Source: Anaeramoeba flamelloides (taxonomy: Eukaryota > Metamonada > Anaeramoebidae). Taken from it: DNA of 64,000 nucleotides. The DNA lies in the NCBI GenBank assembly GCA_027625915.1, contig JANTQA010000032.1, positions 5,642,001-5,706,000 on the forward strand, given 5' to 3'. Shown here in pieces: positions 22,577 to 35,052 of this stretch. Position numbers and translations under genes: made by a program. Each line of letters opens with the position of its first letter. Positions within the stretch are counted from its first letter, which is position 1. The notes under the pieces are model-generated. The model saw nothing but the letters and a program-made list of their open reading frames with translations. It ran no database searches and was not told where the DNA came from.

Positions 22577-23284
22577 TCACTTCCAATATTATAAGAAATC
22601 TGAATTAATAATGAAAAAATTTTTGGTTCAGGTTTCTTAAAATATTGTAGTGTTCAATTTTGTCTAGTTCTAAGAAAAAAAATTGATCTTAACAAATCAA
22701 TTAAGAGAGTATTATATTTTTAAAAATACTGTTATTTTCCAATTAATTATGAAAATTTTATTTCGATTTCCAAAATGAATTTTAATTATTTTCGCTAAAA
22801 TCAAATTAGAAGAGTAAAAAAAAAATTAACATATGATTCAAGAAGGAAGTTTAATTTATGACCTAAAAATATTATTTCTAAACGATATTGTAAAGATCTT
22901 TGGATTTTCTTCAACTTGTAAACTAGAAAAATATTTTTGAATATGAAACAAAAAAAAAATTTTTTTAATTGAAAAATAATAGTAAAATGAAATCTATAAA
23001 GATCTTTAATTTTTTTTTTTTTGTAAATGGTGTTTTTCAAATTATAAAATAGATGATTTAACCCTATCTAAAAAAATTATTAATTTGAATTACTTTTTGA
23101 ATTTGAAAATTCTCATGTTTTCATTATAAAACGAAAAAAAGTTACCTATTTTTTTTTTTTTAACAATTAAGTAAATTCTTGAAAAAATGGTTTTAACATA
23201 TTTTTTGTTTATGTTTGAAAGTCTTGATTTTGAAAGAAAATTTTTATTTTGGGATTATTTTTTACATTAAAATGTTCCAAGGTT
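22577..23284. other. AT-rich spacer
   Basis: No gene recognised. The minus-strand frame 22801-23040 is Phe/Lys/Ile-rich chance sequence. Confidence 0.4.
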
Positions 23285-23660
23285 ACAATGAAATTTTTTC
23301 AATAACAAATTTTGAGGTTGATAAAGATTTTTAAAAAGTTGAATTTGAAGAATAATAAAGTTCCTATTGAAAATATTTTTTTAGAAATGAGTTGAATATG
23401 AAAAAAAAAATATCTATTGATGTGATTGAAAAAAAATTCATTTTTTTTAGAGTAAATTTTATCTCGTTTCTCAATGAATTTTCGATGTTTAAAGTCATTT
23501 AAGGTTCCGAAAATTTATTTTTTGAAAATCAGAAAATATTGTTGAATATTGGCTAATTGAAAAATTTTTTTTTCAATATGAGCTTTCTTATTCTTCATAG
23601 TCTACTTTTTAAAAATCTATATCAACCTCAAAAATTGATATTTAAAAAATTTCACGGTAG
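23285..23660. mobile_element. Inverted-repeat element, about 375 bp
   Basis: Arms about 23285-23360 and 23583-23660 pair with each other: TGAAATTTTTT, then TTTTGAGGTTGATA, GATTTTTAAAAAGT and GAAGAATAA. Identity is about 80-85% by eye, so it is older than the 10.4-kb foldback. No target duplication is clear and there is no ORF. Confidence 0.55.
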
Positions 23661-24800
23661 CTTTTTATAGACTGCAATTCATATTTAAATACAAATATCA
23701 GCCAATAAACAAATTGAAGTATAGGTGATTAAATATATGGGTATTTGATTGGAGTTTAACACAAGTTTAATTATTGAATTTAGATCTATTTTGCAAAAAT
23801 TTTATAGATTGAAGTGACTAGTAAACTAAAAAAATCTTCTAGTCAATCTAATAGCATATACAAAATAATTAAACAATTACAGAATCTCTATATTAAAAAA
23901 AGGTAAAAATCTTATCTGTAAAAAACAAATTTAACTTTATAACTATTTTCTAATCTGAATTATTGTTTTTAAAAGGATGATCGATTTTTCTCATTTTTTT
24001 AAAAGTTGAAAATTCAATATTTTTCTGAATTATTTAAAAAAAAATATTTTCTTGAAATAAGAAAGAAAATCTTAGTATTTTCGAAAAAGTGTACCGAAAT
24101 AAACTTTAAAAATAAAACCACAAAGTTCTAAAACAAAACATTATTTAAAATCTATTTGATCAAAAGGAAATTAAATAACAATAGTATACTTGAAAAATAT
24201 TATTTTTTGATTCTTATAATAGTTCAAATCGTTTTTTTCTTTTTATTGATAAAAAAAATCTGAGAAAAAAAAATTAAATTATAAATTCCCAGAAAATCCT
24301 TTTTTAAAAATTTGGAAAACTAAATTTATAACCATAAAAAAATACTTTTTCATTGGATTATTTTTATCAATAATTAATATCCCATTATAATTGTTTCAGT
24401 GAGTTATAAATAACCCAAAAATAAAATGTATCAATAGAATTTTACAATTATTTCTCAATTTTTTAAATATTTTCAAACAAATAAAACTTATTTAAAATAA
24501 TAATTTTAATAAAAAAAAGTAATATATACCAAATAACTTGTTGTAATAGTAATAGTATGTTTTTGATACTCTGGATATTTAAAAAATAATATTGTCTAAT
24601 AGTGTAATAAAATATCATACATTTAATTAATATCTTTGAATAAAATAAACGATAATTTTTTTTTAGATCTCCAATGGATTCAATATCTGATTTATCGTTT
24701 TGTATTTTAAAAATAATCTTAAAAGTTTAATATTATTTTTTTCATATAGAATCGTTCAAAAATTACTAAAAGTTAGATAATTTTTTGTTAACACTCTTAT
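23661..24800. other. AT-rich spacer
   Basis: 1.1 kb of AT-rich sequence with no supported gene or repeat. Confidence 0.4.
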
Positions 24801-25058
24801 CCTAATAAAAAAAGTTTTTTATAACATGTTATAAACTTGTTGTAAAGGTGGTATAAAACGTTTAAAATGTTATAAAATTTTATAATAAAAACTTATATAA
24901 CATAAATATTTGTTATAAAAAGTGTTATAAATTTTGTAACATGCTATAAGTCTGTAATAAGGATATTTTTTAAAAAAATACTGAAAAATCATCATTTAAA
25001 GGGAAATTTTGTTATAAAAATGTTTTATAGATGTTATAAAAAATTTTTTTTATTAGGG
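24801..25058. mobile_element. 258-bp MITE-like palindromic element
   Basis: The left end (CCTAATAAAAAAAGTTTTTT) pairs with the right end (TTTTTTTTATTAGG), and the interior is full of short copies of GTTATAA/TTATAAC in both orientations. No ORF. The palindromic ATAAC words give it strong folding potential. No sure target duplication. Confidence 0.55.
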
Positions 25059-27639
25059 TTAGAACAATTTTCCTTTTTTTAATTGGATCATAAAATCCCT
25101 TCAAAAAAAGGATCAGATCTTTTCACTTGAATTTAATTGGAAAAAATGAATTCTTTTAAAAATAATAACTAATTTCTCTAAAGTTGATAAATAAAGCTGA
25201 ATATCAGTTTTAATTGGACCCTTTTGAAAACAATTATTAAATTACGATTGGGGAAAAAAAATAAATAATGGTTATTACTCCCTTAAAATCTCTTTAAAAA
25301 AGTTATTTTCTAGTTTTCAAAAAATCAATAAACAATTGCAGAAAGTTGTTTTCTGTTTTTTTAAAAAATAAATAAAGAAATAATTATGTGTCTATTATTC
25401 AAGAATTGTATATGAAAAATATTTTTTTTTGTCAGAAAAAAATATGATTTTGGCTTTTGAGAAAAAATTATAAAATTCCCAAATATCTTCAAAAAAATTT
25501 TATTTTAAAAAATGGGATTTCATCTTAGTATAAAAAAACAAATTCTTTATATAAGTTTTTAAATGTCTTTCAAAATTTTAATGGTTAGAATTATGATTCT
25601 TTAAACAATACAATTATTTTTTAATCCGGCTGAATATAACCAATTATTTTGGCTAAACAAAAGAATTATCTCGAAATGGAAAAAAAATCTTTTTATTAAT
25701 ATGTCTGACAACAAAGACTTGTTATTTATCATAATTATTAAAATGGGAATAAATATGGGTAAAAAATTCTTAAAATGTGAGAAATAAAATAAATTTCAAT
25801 TTTTTTTAGTTTTGGAAAAAATGGAAAATAAAAAAAATGGATCTTTCAAAAAAAATATTCTTTTTTTGAGTTTCATAGTGGATCAATTTTTTTTGAGATA
25901 AGCAAATAAAAAATAAAAGTAGAAAATATTATTAATAATATATTTTAAAAAAATGTTCTTGTTTTCATAGAGTACTGATACCTTAGATATAAAAATTGCT
26001 TCACATTAATTAATTATTTAATATTGAACCTTTGAGATAACCTTTGATTATTTGATATTAGAATTTAACCGTATGTAGAATATAACCGGATATAAAAATT
26101 CCCAATAAACTTTTACTTTGCGATAAATGAAAGATTTACTCAAACACATGGTTCACCCAGTGCTGTTTAGAATTATTTTATGGATCAAAATTTACAAGTT
26201 AATCAAGATTATTTTTACAGTCGTTCTAACATTACCGTCAAGATTTATAAGACCAAAAAAATAGATTGTATATTTTTAATTATCTGTTTTATTAAATAGT
26301 AAATATAATTTCTATCATATCATAAGATAAAAAATTGATTTTTTTCTAAATTAAAATTAGAGAAATTTTTAAGTTATTTAAGAATAAAAAAACTGAATTT
26401 GAAAAAAAAAAGAAATCGGATAATATTTTTTTCCTCTCAAAAAAAAGTAATATAAAAGTATAATACTCTACGTTTATTTTATATTTAGAATGTTTAATAA
26501 TATTACAAGTATTTTTTTACCTTTTGCCTAAAATCTTCGAATGTATAAACATAACGTTATTTTTTTATACCATAATAAAAATAAAGAATCAACTGTACAA
26601 AAATTATCTTGCTTTATACCAATTATCGAATTTTCATCAATTGTGTTTTCAAATCCATTATTAATACATTTTTTTAAAATTATTTTAAAAATGTAAAAAC
26701 AATTATGTTTTTATTAAAGTAAAAGATCAATCTCAAAAAAATCGAACATCCCTATTTACTCGGAAACACGAAACTTACTTTAATGATTTTTCTCCCTATG
26801 ATAACTATGAGAAAATATTCAGAAAGGATAACTTTTCTTAAAAAAAAACAACAAACAGAATGGATAAATATTGAAGAACATAAAGAAAATTGATAAATCA
26901 TTTATATGATGAAAAAACCAAAAAGTAAAAAATTGAGAGAAAAAAGGAAAAAAGAAAAAAAGAAATTTAACACAAGTACACACATTAATCAACTGAAAAA
27001 AATATTAATAATATAATACTATCATTTAATCAAGAACTTCAAAAATCACAGCCACATCACTTTTCATCAATTAATTTAATTTTGTTAATTGATCATGAAT
27101 GTTCATTTCTGAAAGTTGTTGTTTAATTGTTGTACTTTCTTTTTTTATCAATCTCTCCTTTTTTTTGTAATCCTTGATATTTTTGGTATTTACTTTTTCA
27201 TTTTTATTTTCAAGTTACTCTTACCATTGTGTTTCAGTATTCCAGTGTTAACATATAATTACTTGGTCTTTTTCCTTTGTAACTCTTCTTCAAAATATAA
27301 AGAAAATTCAGCTGTGGGAAAAAATGTAAAAAATTAAAACCTTCATATTTTAAAATTGATTGCTTTGATATTTGAAATATTTTTCGTATAAAAACCTAAA
27401 AAAATGAATTATTTCGAGCAATAAAAATTTTATTTATTTTGAAATTTTCACGAGTGTGATTTATGATAAGATATATTTAATAAAAATGGAAATCTATAAC
27501 CTAAAAACTATTTATTCCCGAGAATATCATGGGAAATATTGAAATTTTCAATAAGGAACGTAATAATAAGAAAAAAAAAAAGAAGACCATAAAAAGATAA
27601 AAAAAAAAAAAAACTAAAAATGATAAAAAAAATAACAAG
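25059..27639. other. Gene-free spacer with a possible broken exon at 27050-27330
   Basis: Mostly AT-rich. On the minus strand at about 27050-27330 composition becomes more gene-like: a strong acceptor-like TTTTTTCCCACAG (about 27310), a donor-like GTAAGA (about 27227), and a coiled-coil-like frame containing YKKKERLIKKES and QLSEMNIHDQL. The pieces carry stops that no clear splicing removes. It may be an unrecognised spliced small gene or a remnant, lying downstream of the ferredoxin-flavodiiron gene on the same strand. Confidence 0.3.
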
Positions 27640-30600
27640 TTAATTTTGAAGTTTTTTTAAAACTTCTCTTGCTAAAGTTTCTCCTGCCTTGTGACATTCT
27701 TCAATTACTTCTTGATCTGGTTTAAATTGACTTAAAACTTCTGGGTGTACGATTGTAGCTCTGATTGAATCTAGATATCTTTTTATATCTTTAATTGCAC
27801 CACCTGATGACCATCCATAGCTTCCAAACATCATTGCAAGTTTGTCTTTAGGTCTTAGTCCTTCCAAGTATGTTAATGCCGATGCAACTTCTGGCATCAT
27901 GTGTTCATTTAAAACGGGTGATCCAACAACCATGGCAGCACAATCGAGTACTTCTGTGGCTATGTCTGTGATGTGGTTTCTTCTAACATTCATTAATTTA
28001 ACTTTTACGCCTCCGACTTTTTGAATTCCATCAAGAATATGATAAGCCATCTTTTCTGTTGATTGCCACATTGTGTCATAAATAATTACAATTTTTTTGA
28101 TTGGTTTACAGTTTGACCAATCAACATAATTTTGGATCATTTTATTGATATTTTCTGGATTTCTAAAAATTTGGCCATGGGATGGGCAAATAACTTTAAC
28201 AGGCACACCTCCTAAAAGTTTTAAACTTTTTTGGACCGGAAGTGATAATCTCATTAAAATATTGGCATAATATACTTTAGCTTCATGTTCAATATCATCC
28301 CATTTGACTTCGTCATCAAATCTTTTAGAGGATGCATAATGCTATATAATTTTCAGATTTTGAAAAAATTAAAGAAAAAATGAAAAAAAAAAAAAAAAAA
28401 AATATTCACAGGATTTATTTTGAATCAATTTTTTTTGAATTTTTTGGTGAGATTTTTTTATGATTATAAAATATCAAATGACATTATGATTAATTCAAAT
28501 CGAATTCATTTCTTTTTTTATCCTTTTTACAAAAAAAATATATGATAATTGTTTTTACTTTGAAAGTTTTATTTAGTGGATTTTCATCCTTTATTTTAAC
28601 AGTATATTTCATTCGATTTTTCTTATTTAAATAAACCCCAATTCAAAATTTTTAACACACCAAAATTCGATTTGTGAAAAAAAAAACTTATTTAATCAAT
28701 TCAAGAAGATTTACCAAATTAGAGCCATTCACTAATTGAAATGTTAACACTTTTTTATAAATTACAATACCCACAAAACAATAAATAAATAATTATCAAT
28801 ACAAATAAATCATGGGTGTGTTAAAAATTTTGGAGAGAGGCAAAACAAAAAAAATACATTAGTAAATTTGCTTAAATTTTATTAGGAATTAATGATCGAT
28901 CAAATGGTTAGATACTACCAACTAATTTTATTTGAATTATTCTATTTGGAACAACTCGACTTTAACATAATATCAATTGTTCAATAAAAATTTTGATCCA
29001 ACGAAACAAATTACGTAATTCAAACAATGAAATGAAAACAAAAACGAAAAGATGAAAAAATGATTTTCATATTTTACAAAAATCAAAATTATCTCCAATT
29101 TCAATGAAATTGTATTATTGTGATTGTTTGGAACGTTTTAGCTGTGTGGAAAATTTTGAATTTTAGTTTAGATACAATAAAAATAACGAGAAAATGTTAA
29201 TTAGTATTAATTTTGGTTTTTCGGTTTGCATTTAGATCCGAAAAAAATTAAGGTTTTATTATTTTTGCCTTTACTTTTTTTTAGTTTTCGTTTTTTTTTT
29301 ACTCTCTAAAAAAGATTTTTTTTTTATTTTTTCATTTTTCTTTTTTTTTTTATAAAAAAAGAAGTGAAGAAGAAAAACAATCAACGATTTGGCTCTGATT
29401 TGGTTGACGAAGTACTGAAGAAGAGAAATGGTGGTGACAATCTAACTTTTTCTTAAATGTGATTGCCCTGTATTGATAATTTAACTTCTTCAAAGTATAC
29501 AATTGCCTTGTACCGGGATCAACTTCTGTCAATTAAGGTATTATATAAACCAGGTGATAACATGGTGGTGATCTAGAAATTTTCAACATAAATAGAAATA
29601 ACCAACAGCCCATTCATCATTCAGTGAAAAAAAAAAATTTTCAATTAAGTTTTTTTTTTTTTTTTTTTTTTTGATCTCGTTTATTTTCAGAAAACTAAAT
29701 TGAGTTTAAAATACTTCTAATGACTGTAATTAAAAGGTTCTTTTGACTACTCTTTGAATTAGGAGTCACAAATTTAGTCACTTCAATACTCTCTCTTTAA
29801 CTGATTAAGAGCTCTTGAGCACTTAACCCTTATCAATAAAGCCTAATCCCGTTTATTTCTCGATTTTCTTTCTCTTTTTCTTGTATTTGTTTAATAATAA
29901 TTTTTTATTTCTCTTCGTTTTTTGTAGAAAATCTATTATATGAGTTATAACCTTACCCTTAATTATATCTAATACAAAAAACTCTAAATAAATTTAAAAT
30001 TTTAGTGAGTGCCGTAAAGTACCGTAGATTGCCTAGGTTTTCCAGAATTCAGAAGAATAGAGTAAAATCAAAGATTTAACTCTATTCTTTTAAATTCTGA
30101 AAAACCTAAAGGCATTGTTTTTTCAATTCTTTTTATTTATGGAAAAGATAACGGCGTTTTTTTTGTGCTTTTTACAATTAAAAAACACATGACGTTGCTT
30201 TTCTTGGGGTTTTCTGTTTTATCTGTGAAGTGTTCTAGGTTTTTTTGAAGTTTTCTATTTTATTTGTGAAGTGTTCTAGGTTTTTTTGAGTTTTCTATTT
30301 ATTTGGAAAATCTATTGATTTTCGTTAGGTTTTTTTTAATTTTTGAAATAAACCGATAATTTAATAAATTTTCTGTTTATTTCAAAAAGTAAAAAAAAAT
30401 CTAGAACACTTCACAAATAAATAGAAAACTCCTAAAAAGCTAACGACAAATAAGAGGAATTAAAAAACTCCTCCCTTAAATAATAAAAAAACAAATAATA
30501 ATAATAATAATTTTAATTTTAATTAATTGCATACCTGTCCAAAGATATCCATTGAAAATAGCATTTGCTCGGATGGATCATATGTAACCATTGATTCTGG

Positions 30601-33600
30601 CCAATGCGCTATTATTAAAAATTGAAGAGCAAAATTTAAAATTATTGTTGTTTATTAATTTTAATTTAAAAAATTTATGTTGTTTTTCGATAAAAAATAA
30701 AAATATACTTTTAACATAATTAAATTCTCAAAATGATTCAAACTTTTTGGAAAATAGATCTTTGAGGTGTTTTTAAAATAAAAGAAATGTATTTTAATCA
30801 TCTACCTAATAAAAAAAATCAAAACATGATCAAATATATCTTTGTGATAAAGAAAAAAAAAATAGTGATATAAGTAACTGGAGTAACAGAAGTTATAATT
30901 TGTGTTTTAAATATTGAAAATAAAAATTTTCACTAGATAAATTTATTTAAAAAATTGTCAAAAAAATATTTTTTTAAAAGTGATAAATCACATTTTCAAA
31001 ATTGGTGTATTAAAGAAAATTTTCCAATAATTTTCTTTTATAACGAATCAAGTTTTATCACAAAATTGAAATTAAAAAAAAAATGATCTATCTATCACAA
31101 CAAAATTCAGTGTTCCAAATTTAAGATAATTGGTATAATTTTGTGTTGTTTTTATTTCTTTTTTTTTTTTTTTTTTTTTTTTTTGTTTTATTCTAAATTG
31201 ACTAATTTTCCAATTCGAATTGTCTTCAATACATTTCAAATCAAATCTTTGTTTTTGTTTTTTCGAAATTATTAGAGGGTGTTAAAATTGTTTTAAAGAT
31301 TTTTAATGTTTGTTTTTTTAACATTGGTTTTGTTTGTTGTTCCATTTTTTTTTTTTTTTTATACTTTTTGTAATCACTTTCGTTCAACAAGAAATTTATT
31401 TTTAATGGTTATATAATTAAATTTTGATTTTGTTAATCTGAAAGAAGGTTTCAATTTATTTATTTCAGACAAGATTATTTTTTTCAAATGGTATTTTTTT
31501 TTATTAATTATTTGTGAATAAAAAATTTTGTTATTTTCTCACTTCATAATTTTTTAATACAGCACAAAAAGAAAAACAAGATTTTCTTTTTGCTTTTTTT
31601 ATTTTGAATTAAGATGAGATATTTCAGTGTTAATTTTAGGAAAATAAACTAAATTTTATTTTAGATTAGGATGAGATATTTTAGTGTTAATTTTAGGGAA
31701 ATAAACTAAATAAGGTTTAAAATTGTGTTTTTGAAAATCTGATAAAAATAGAATTTTTTTTTTTTTTTTTCAAATATTTGTTTTTGTAATACTTTGATTT
31801 TTAAGAATTATTGGGTTTGGGTTTTTAATAATTCTATATTTACAATGATATAATTTGTCTAAAATTAAATTAGAAGAGAAAAATTAAAATGAATTGAAGA
31901 TGGTTAAATTCATTTTTGATTTTTAACTCAATCATGAATAACAAATAAATAAAAATTAATTTCTGACAACATAATTTCATATTTGTTATATTGAATTTTC
32001 AAGAATAATATTTTTAATTGTTATATTATGATCTTAATTATTTAATATATTAGGTATACATATATGATGATTTTTGCTGTAAATGTAAAATTCAATTTAA
32101 TTGAAAACTTTTTTGAAAAGCAATTAAAAAAAAAAAATTATGTTACATATAAAAAAATAAAAAAATACATACATAAAGGAGTATTATAAAATTGTATTGT
32201 TTTATTTCCTAAATTTAAGCTTTCTCCATGTCCTACAATTTTAAAGTTCCAATTAGTTGTGTTGAAATGTTGGCTTAAAGCAGTTTGGCATTTTTCATTA
32301 CAAACAATTTCAACCTCTGGTGCTTTTTGTGTTAAATATTGGATACTTGAACTATGATCAGGTTCTGCGTGATTACAAATAACATAATCCAAATTTTCTA
32401 ACCCTCCCGCCAAATATTCAATTTTATCTAGCCATCTATTGGCAAATGGGTATTTTACAGAATCTATTACTGCAGTCTTTTTATCATTGATAAAATAAGA
32501 ATTGTAAGTACTTCCATTAGGTGTTAGATATCTATTTTGATAATCAATATAATTTAAAAATTTTTTACGGTTTTAATAATTCATATAAATTTAAATCTAA
32601 AATAATTATTTTTTTTTTTTTTTTTGTTTCTTGTGGATTTTTTCAATTAAAAAGTATAATACGGGTATTGTGTAAATTTTGAAAATGAAAATAGTGTTCT
32701 ACAATATTTCATGAAATTGTTTGATCAAAAATTGGTTATAATTTTATTAAATCTTTTAAACTTTTTAAAAAAAATTGAATCAAAATACTGTTAAACCTAA
32801 GCCATTAAAAAGCATGAATGAATTTTTTCAGCAAGATTTTTAAATATTTTTATCGATCATTTTTATTACGAGTATTTACCCAAACACTTCACTTAGTTTA
32901 TCTTTGACCTCTGAAAAACAAAAAACAATCAATCTTTTTTGAAAAATTTTGATATTTTTGTAATTTGGAAAAGACACTATCCCATGTATTAAGGCAGATC
33001 TCGATTATAGACACAAAAGAAAATGTTCAGAATGTTCGTAGAACGTTAAAGTAATGTAACTATTAAAATTCTCAATTTAAGAGAGGATTGATGTGAAGTA
33101 AAAGATCAAGTTTCAAGTTATAAAAACTATTTGTTGCAAAATAAATGGAACGAAATTTTCATTCAGCTTTCCAACAAATATCTTATAAATCATGTAATAT
33201 TTCAAAATTTTTAATTCCTGAAATCACTTTTTATCATTAATTTTCTCCTCTAGAATTGGGGGAGTTGATGGTTTATTCGATTTCTTGTGAAGTGATTATT
33301 TGGAAAGCTGAATGAAAATTACAGCCAATTTATTCAACCTGTGAATTTTTTGTTTCCTTTTGTAATATAACCTGAAACAAAAAAAATGTTTTTAGAATTT
33401 TTTGTTTCATCATATTGTGACAAGAAATTTTTTTCATTCAAGGTAGACTTAGTAATGATTGAAATATTCTCAAGTTGAATAAACTGTCTCTAATAGGAGT
33501 TTAAAGGATTTTAAAGGATCGAACTTTGTAAAGTTTCAAAATGAAACCTTAGCAGTTGAAATGAAACAAATTTCTTTAAACAATATGATGAAACAAAAAA

Positions 33601-34419
33601 TTCTAAAAACATTTTTTTTGTTTCAGGTTATATTACAAAAGGAAACAAAAAATTCACAGGTTGAATAAATTAGCTGTATGATCTTTTAATTTTACAATTA
33701 ACAGTAGTTTACATGTAGAAAACTAATTTGTTCCTTAGTTTTCAACCTGTAGTATCTCAATAAACAGATCAAGAAAACAAAATAAAATCAAAAAAAAAAT
33801 AAAAAATGTAAAGGTAAAAACGGTTGAAAGGTATTCAAAGAAAAACCAAAACTTACCCATGAAAATCGCGAACTTGGAAATCAACATAACCATTCCAGTA
33901 AATGTTGTCAGCAATTTTTTTAATCCTTGGATCTTTTTCAATTGCTTTTATTGTTTTTTCTTCTTTTACTTTTTTTTGTTTATTTATTTTTTTTTTTTTT
34001 TTTCGTTTTTTCCTTTTTTTTCTTTCTCGGAGAGGTGCCATTTCAACCTCAATTCCGTCTGCGTTTTCGTCAAGGATTAGCCCACAGCTTAGCCTTGATC
34101 TTTCTTCAATTCTTTTATTGGCATGGCCGAGTGCATCCTTTTCTTGGTCTTGCATTGGCGAAAGTTTTTTAAAGTCCTCGGGCTTTGTGTAAATTTGGCA
34201 CATTGTGCAACTCATGTTACCCCCACACTGCCCTAAAACAGACATAACCTTGTTGTTGGAAGCAGCCTCGTATAAGGTTTCCCCCTTTTCATATTTGATT
34301 TCTTTTTTTTCGCCGTCTCTTAAGACAACATTCAGTTTGTAACTTGAAAACAACCTACCCGCGACTCCAACAAATGGTAAATTTCCTGACTTTTTGGAAA
34401 ATAATGATGTGGTTAACAT
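27640..34419 (-). CDS. Ferredoxin-flavodiiron fusion protein (four exons)
   Basis: Exons, in coding order: 34419-33857, 32531-32173, 30608-30535, 28341-27640. Donors are GTAAGT, GTATGT and GTATGC; all acceptors end ATAG or TAG; the joined frame (1,698 nt, 565 residues) is open and keeps phase at every junction. Residues 1-27 look like a mitochondrial/hydrogenosomal presequence (MLTTSLFSKK to GRLFSS). Residues 28-130 are an adrenodoxin-type [2Fe-2S] ferredoxin with Cys65, 71, 74 and 112 (C-x5-C-x2-C-x37-C). A Lys-rich linker follows (131-165). From 166 comes a complete A-type flavoprotein: diiron ligands His242, Glu244, Asp246 (HAEPDH), His309 (HWPES), Asp328 (SMDIFG) and His387 (PSHGQ); then a flavodoxin domain with YDTMWQST, GSPVLNEHMMPEV and FGSYGWSSGG. 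Flavodiiron proteins reduce O2 to water (or NO to N2O). Fusion to its own ferredoxin suggests direct use of pyruvate:ferredoxin oxidoreductase or hydrogenase-linked electrons inside the organelle (inference). Confidence 0.92.
28638..29164. mobile_element. 515-bp dispersed MITE family, copy 1
   Basis: Ends ATTCAAAATTTTTAACACA and its near-inverse at 29144-29164. Shares extended blocks with copies at 36618-37322 and 58607-59121 (for example AATATCAATTGTTCAA and GAAACAAATTACGTAA). An internal GGGTGTGTTAAAAATTTT near 28813 is an inverse of the left end, so the left 190 bp may itself be a smaller element. It lies in intron 3. Confidence 0.7.
30035..30465. repeat. GTTAGG hairpin-module cluster in intron 3
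   Basis: First module 30035-30107: AGGTTTTCCAGAATTC and its inverse GAATTCT-like arm ending AAAACCT. Second cluster about 30215-30465: repeated TGTTCTAGGTTTTTTTGA, TTTTCGTTAGG, then a palindrome TTTTTGAAATAAACCG/TGTTTATTTCAAAAA, then AACACTTCACAAATAAATAG back to CTAACGAC. The same words build the clusters at 49.3-50.5 kb. Confidence 0.7.
30609..32172 (-). other. Intron 2 of ferredoxin-flavodiiron gene
   Basis: 1,564 bp, donor GTATGT, acceptor AATAATAG. It contains long T runs and a tandem duplication of about 58 bp at 31609-31712 (GATGAGATATTT and GTGTTAATTTTAGG twice). Confidence 0.85.
31609..31712. repeat. Two-copy tandem repeat, about 58-bp unit
   Basis: Two adjacent copies sharing ATGAGATATTTCAGTG (second copy has TTTTAGTG) and TTAATTTTAGG followed by AAATAAACTAAA. 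Only a few differences, so a recent local duplication. Confidence 0.7.
32532..33856 (-). other. Intron 1 of ferredoxin-flavodiiron gene
   Basis: 1,325 bp, donor GTAAGT, acceptor AAAATAG. It separates the ferredoxin, linker and first 23 residues of the flavodiiron core from the diiron domain. It contains a TA-flanked MITE at 33322-33676. Confidence 0.9.
33322..33676. mobile_element. 355-bp TA-flanked MITE in intron 1
   Basis: Terminal inverted repeats of about 97 bp start CAGCCAATTTATTCAACC at the left and CAGCTAATTTATTCAACC at the right (read inward). TA flanks both ends (33320-33321, 33677-33678). No ORF. TA duplication with CAG ends fits the Tc1/mariner group. Just outside the left end, TTGGAAAGCTGAATGAAAAT (33299-33318) has an inverse copy at 33158-33177, so another small inverted repeat adjoins it. 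Confidence 0.8.
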
Positions 34420-35052
34420 AATATTTGAGATTTAAAAAAAAAATGAATCATTAATTTGGAAAGTGATCAAAATAATGTCTATCCAACGACTTTATTCTAT
34501 GTTTCCAAATATAATCCGTGCTTTTTTTTTTTTTTTTGGTGATTCTAATGGAACATCCAAGTAATTACCTGGTAGTATACCTAATATCAAATCAATTATG
34601 AAGGTAAATTACTTGATTTTTTAAGTAAATTATTAAATTATGAATGCAATTAGTCCAAAATTTTTCATAATTTTCTCTGTTTTTTAAAAGTTATTTGTTT
34701 TTTTGATGAAACAAAATTTTCAATAAAAATTTTACTTTTGTTTTTTGAGATAAATTTTCCTATTTGATACTTTATTTTAAGAATTTCCTTTTTAAATTAA
34801 AGAACCCTAAGAAACACGACCAGACTTTACGATAGTTTATTGTTGGTATCATTGATAGGTTTAATCTTTGGGTTTTATATAACACAAGTAACATGTTATG
34901 AATTTAGAAACACAGACTAAACCTTTCTTTGTGCATTGTTTTAACAATAGTGTTATAAATTGTTTTTTAAAAGTGAGAATGAAACTTTCTCAAATTTACA
35001 ATTCGAGGTTGTTAAATTCAAATTAAAATCACAAATAATTTTTTAAAATTGT
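34420..35052. other. Upstream region of ferredoxin-flavodiiron gene
   Basis: AT-rich, no gene. It should hold the promoter of the minus-strand gene starting at 34419; no motif is recognised. Confidence 0.4.

Larger units (their letters stand above)
28342..30534 (-). other. Intron 3 of ferredoxin-flavodiiron gene
   Basis: 2,193 bp, donor GTATGC, acceptor TATATAG. It contains one copy of the 515-bp dispersed family (28638-29164) and a cluster of GTTAGG hairpin modules (30035-30465). No ORF of note. Confidence 0.85.

Noticed and set aside
27116-27337. Plus-strand 73-codon hydrophobic frame
   Set aside because: Phe/Leu-rich chance frame without ATG start; the minus strand of the same place looks more gene-like.
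33735-33941. Minus frame overlapping the start of intron 1
   Set aside because: Reads through the GTAAGT donor into the intron; the splice to exon 2 restores the exact flavodiiron core sequence.
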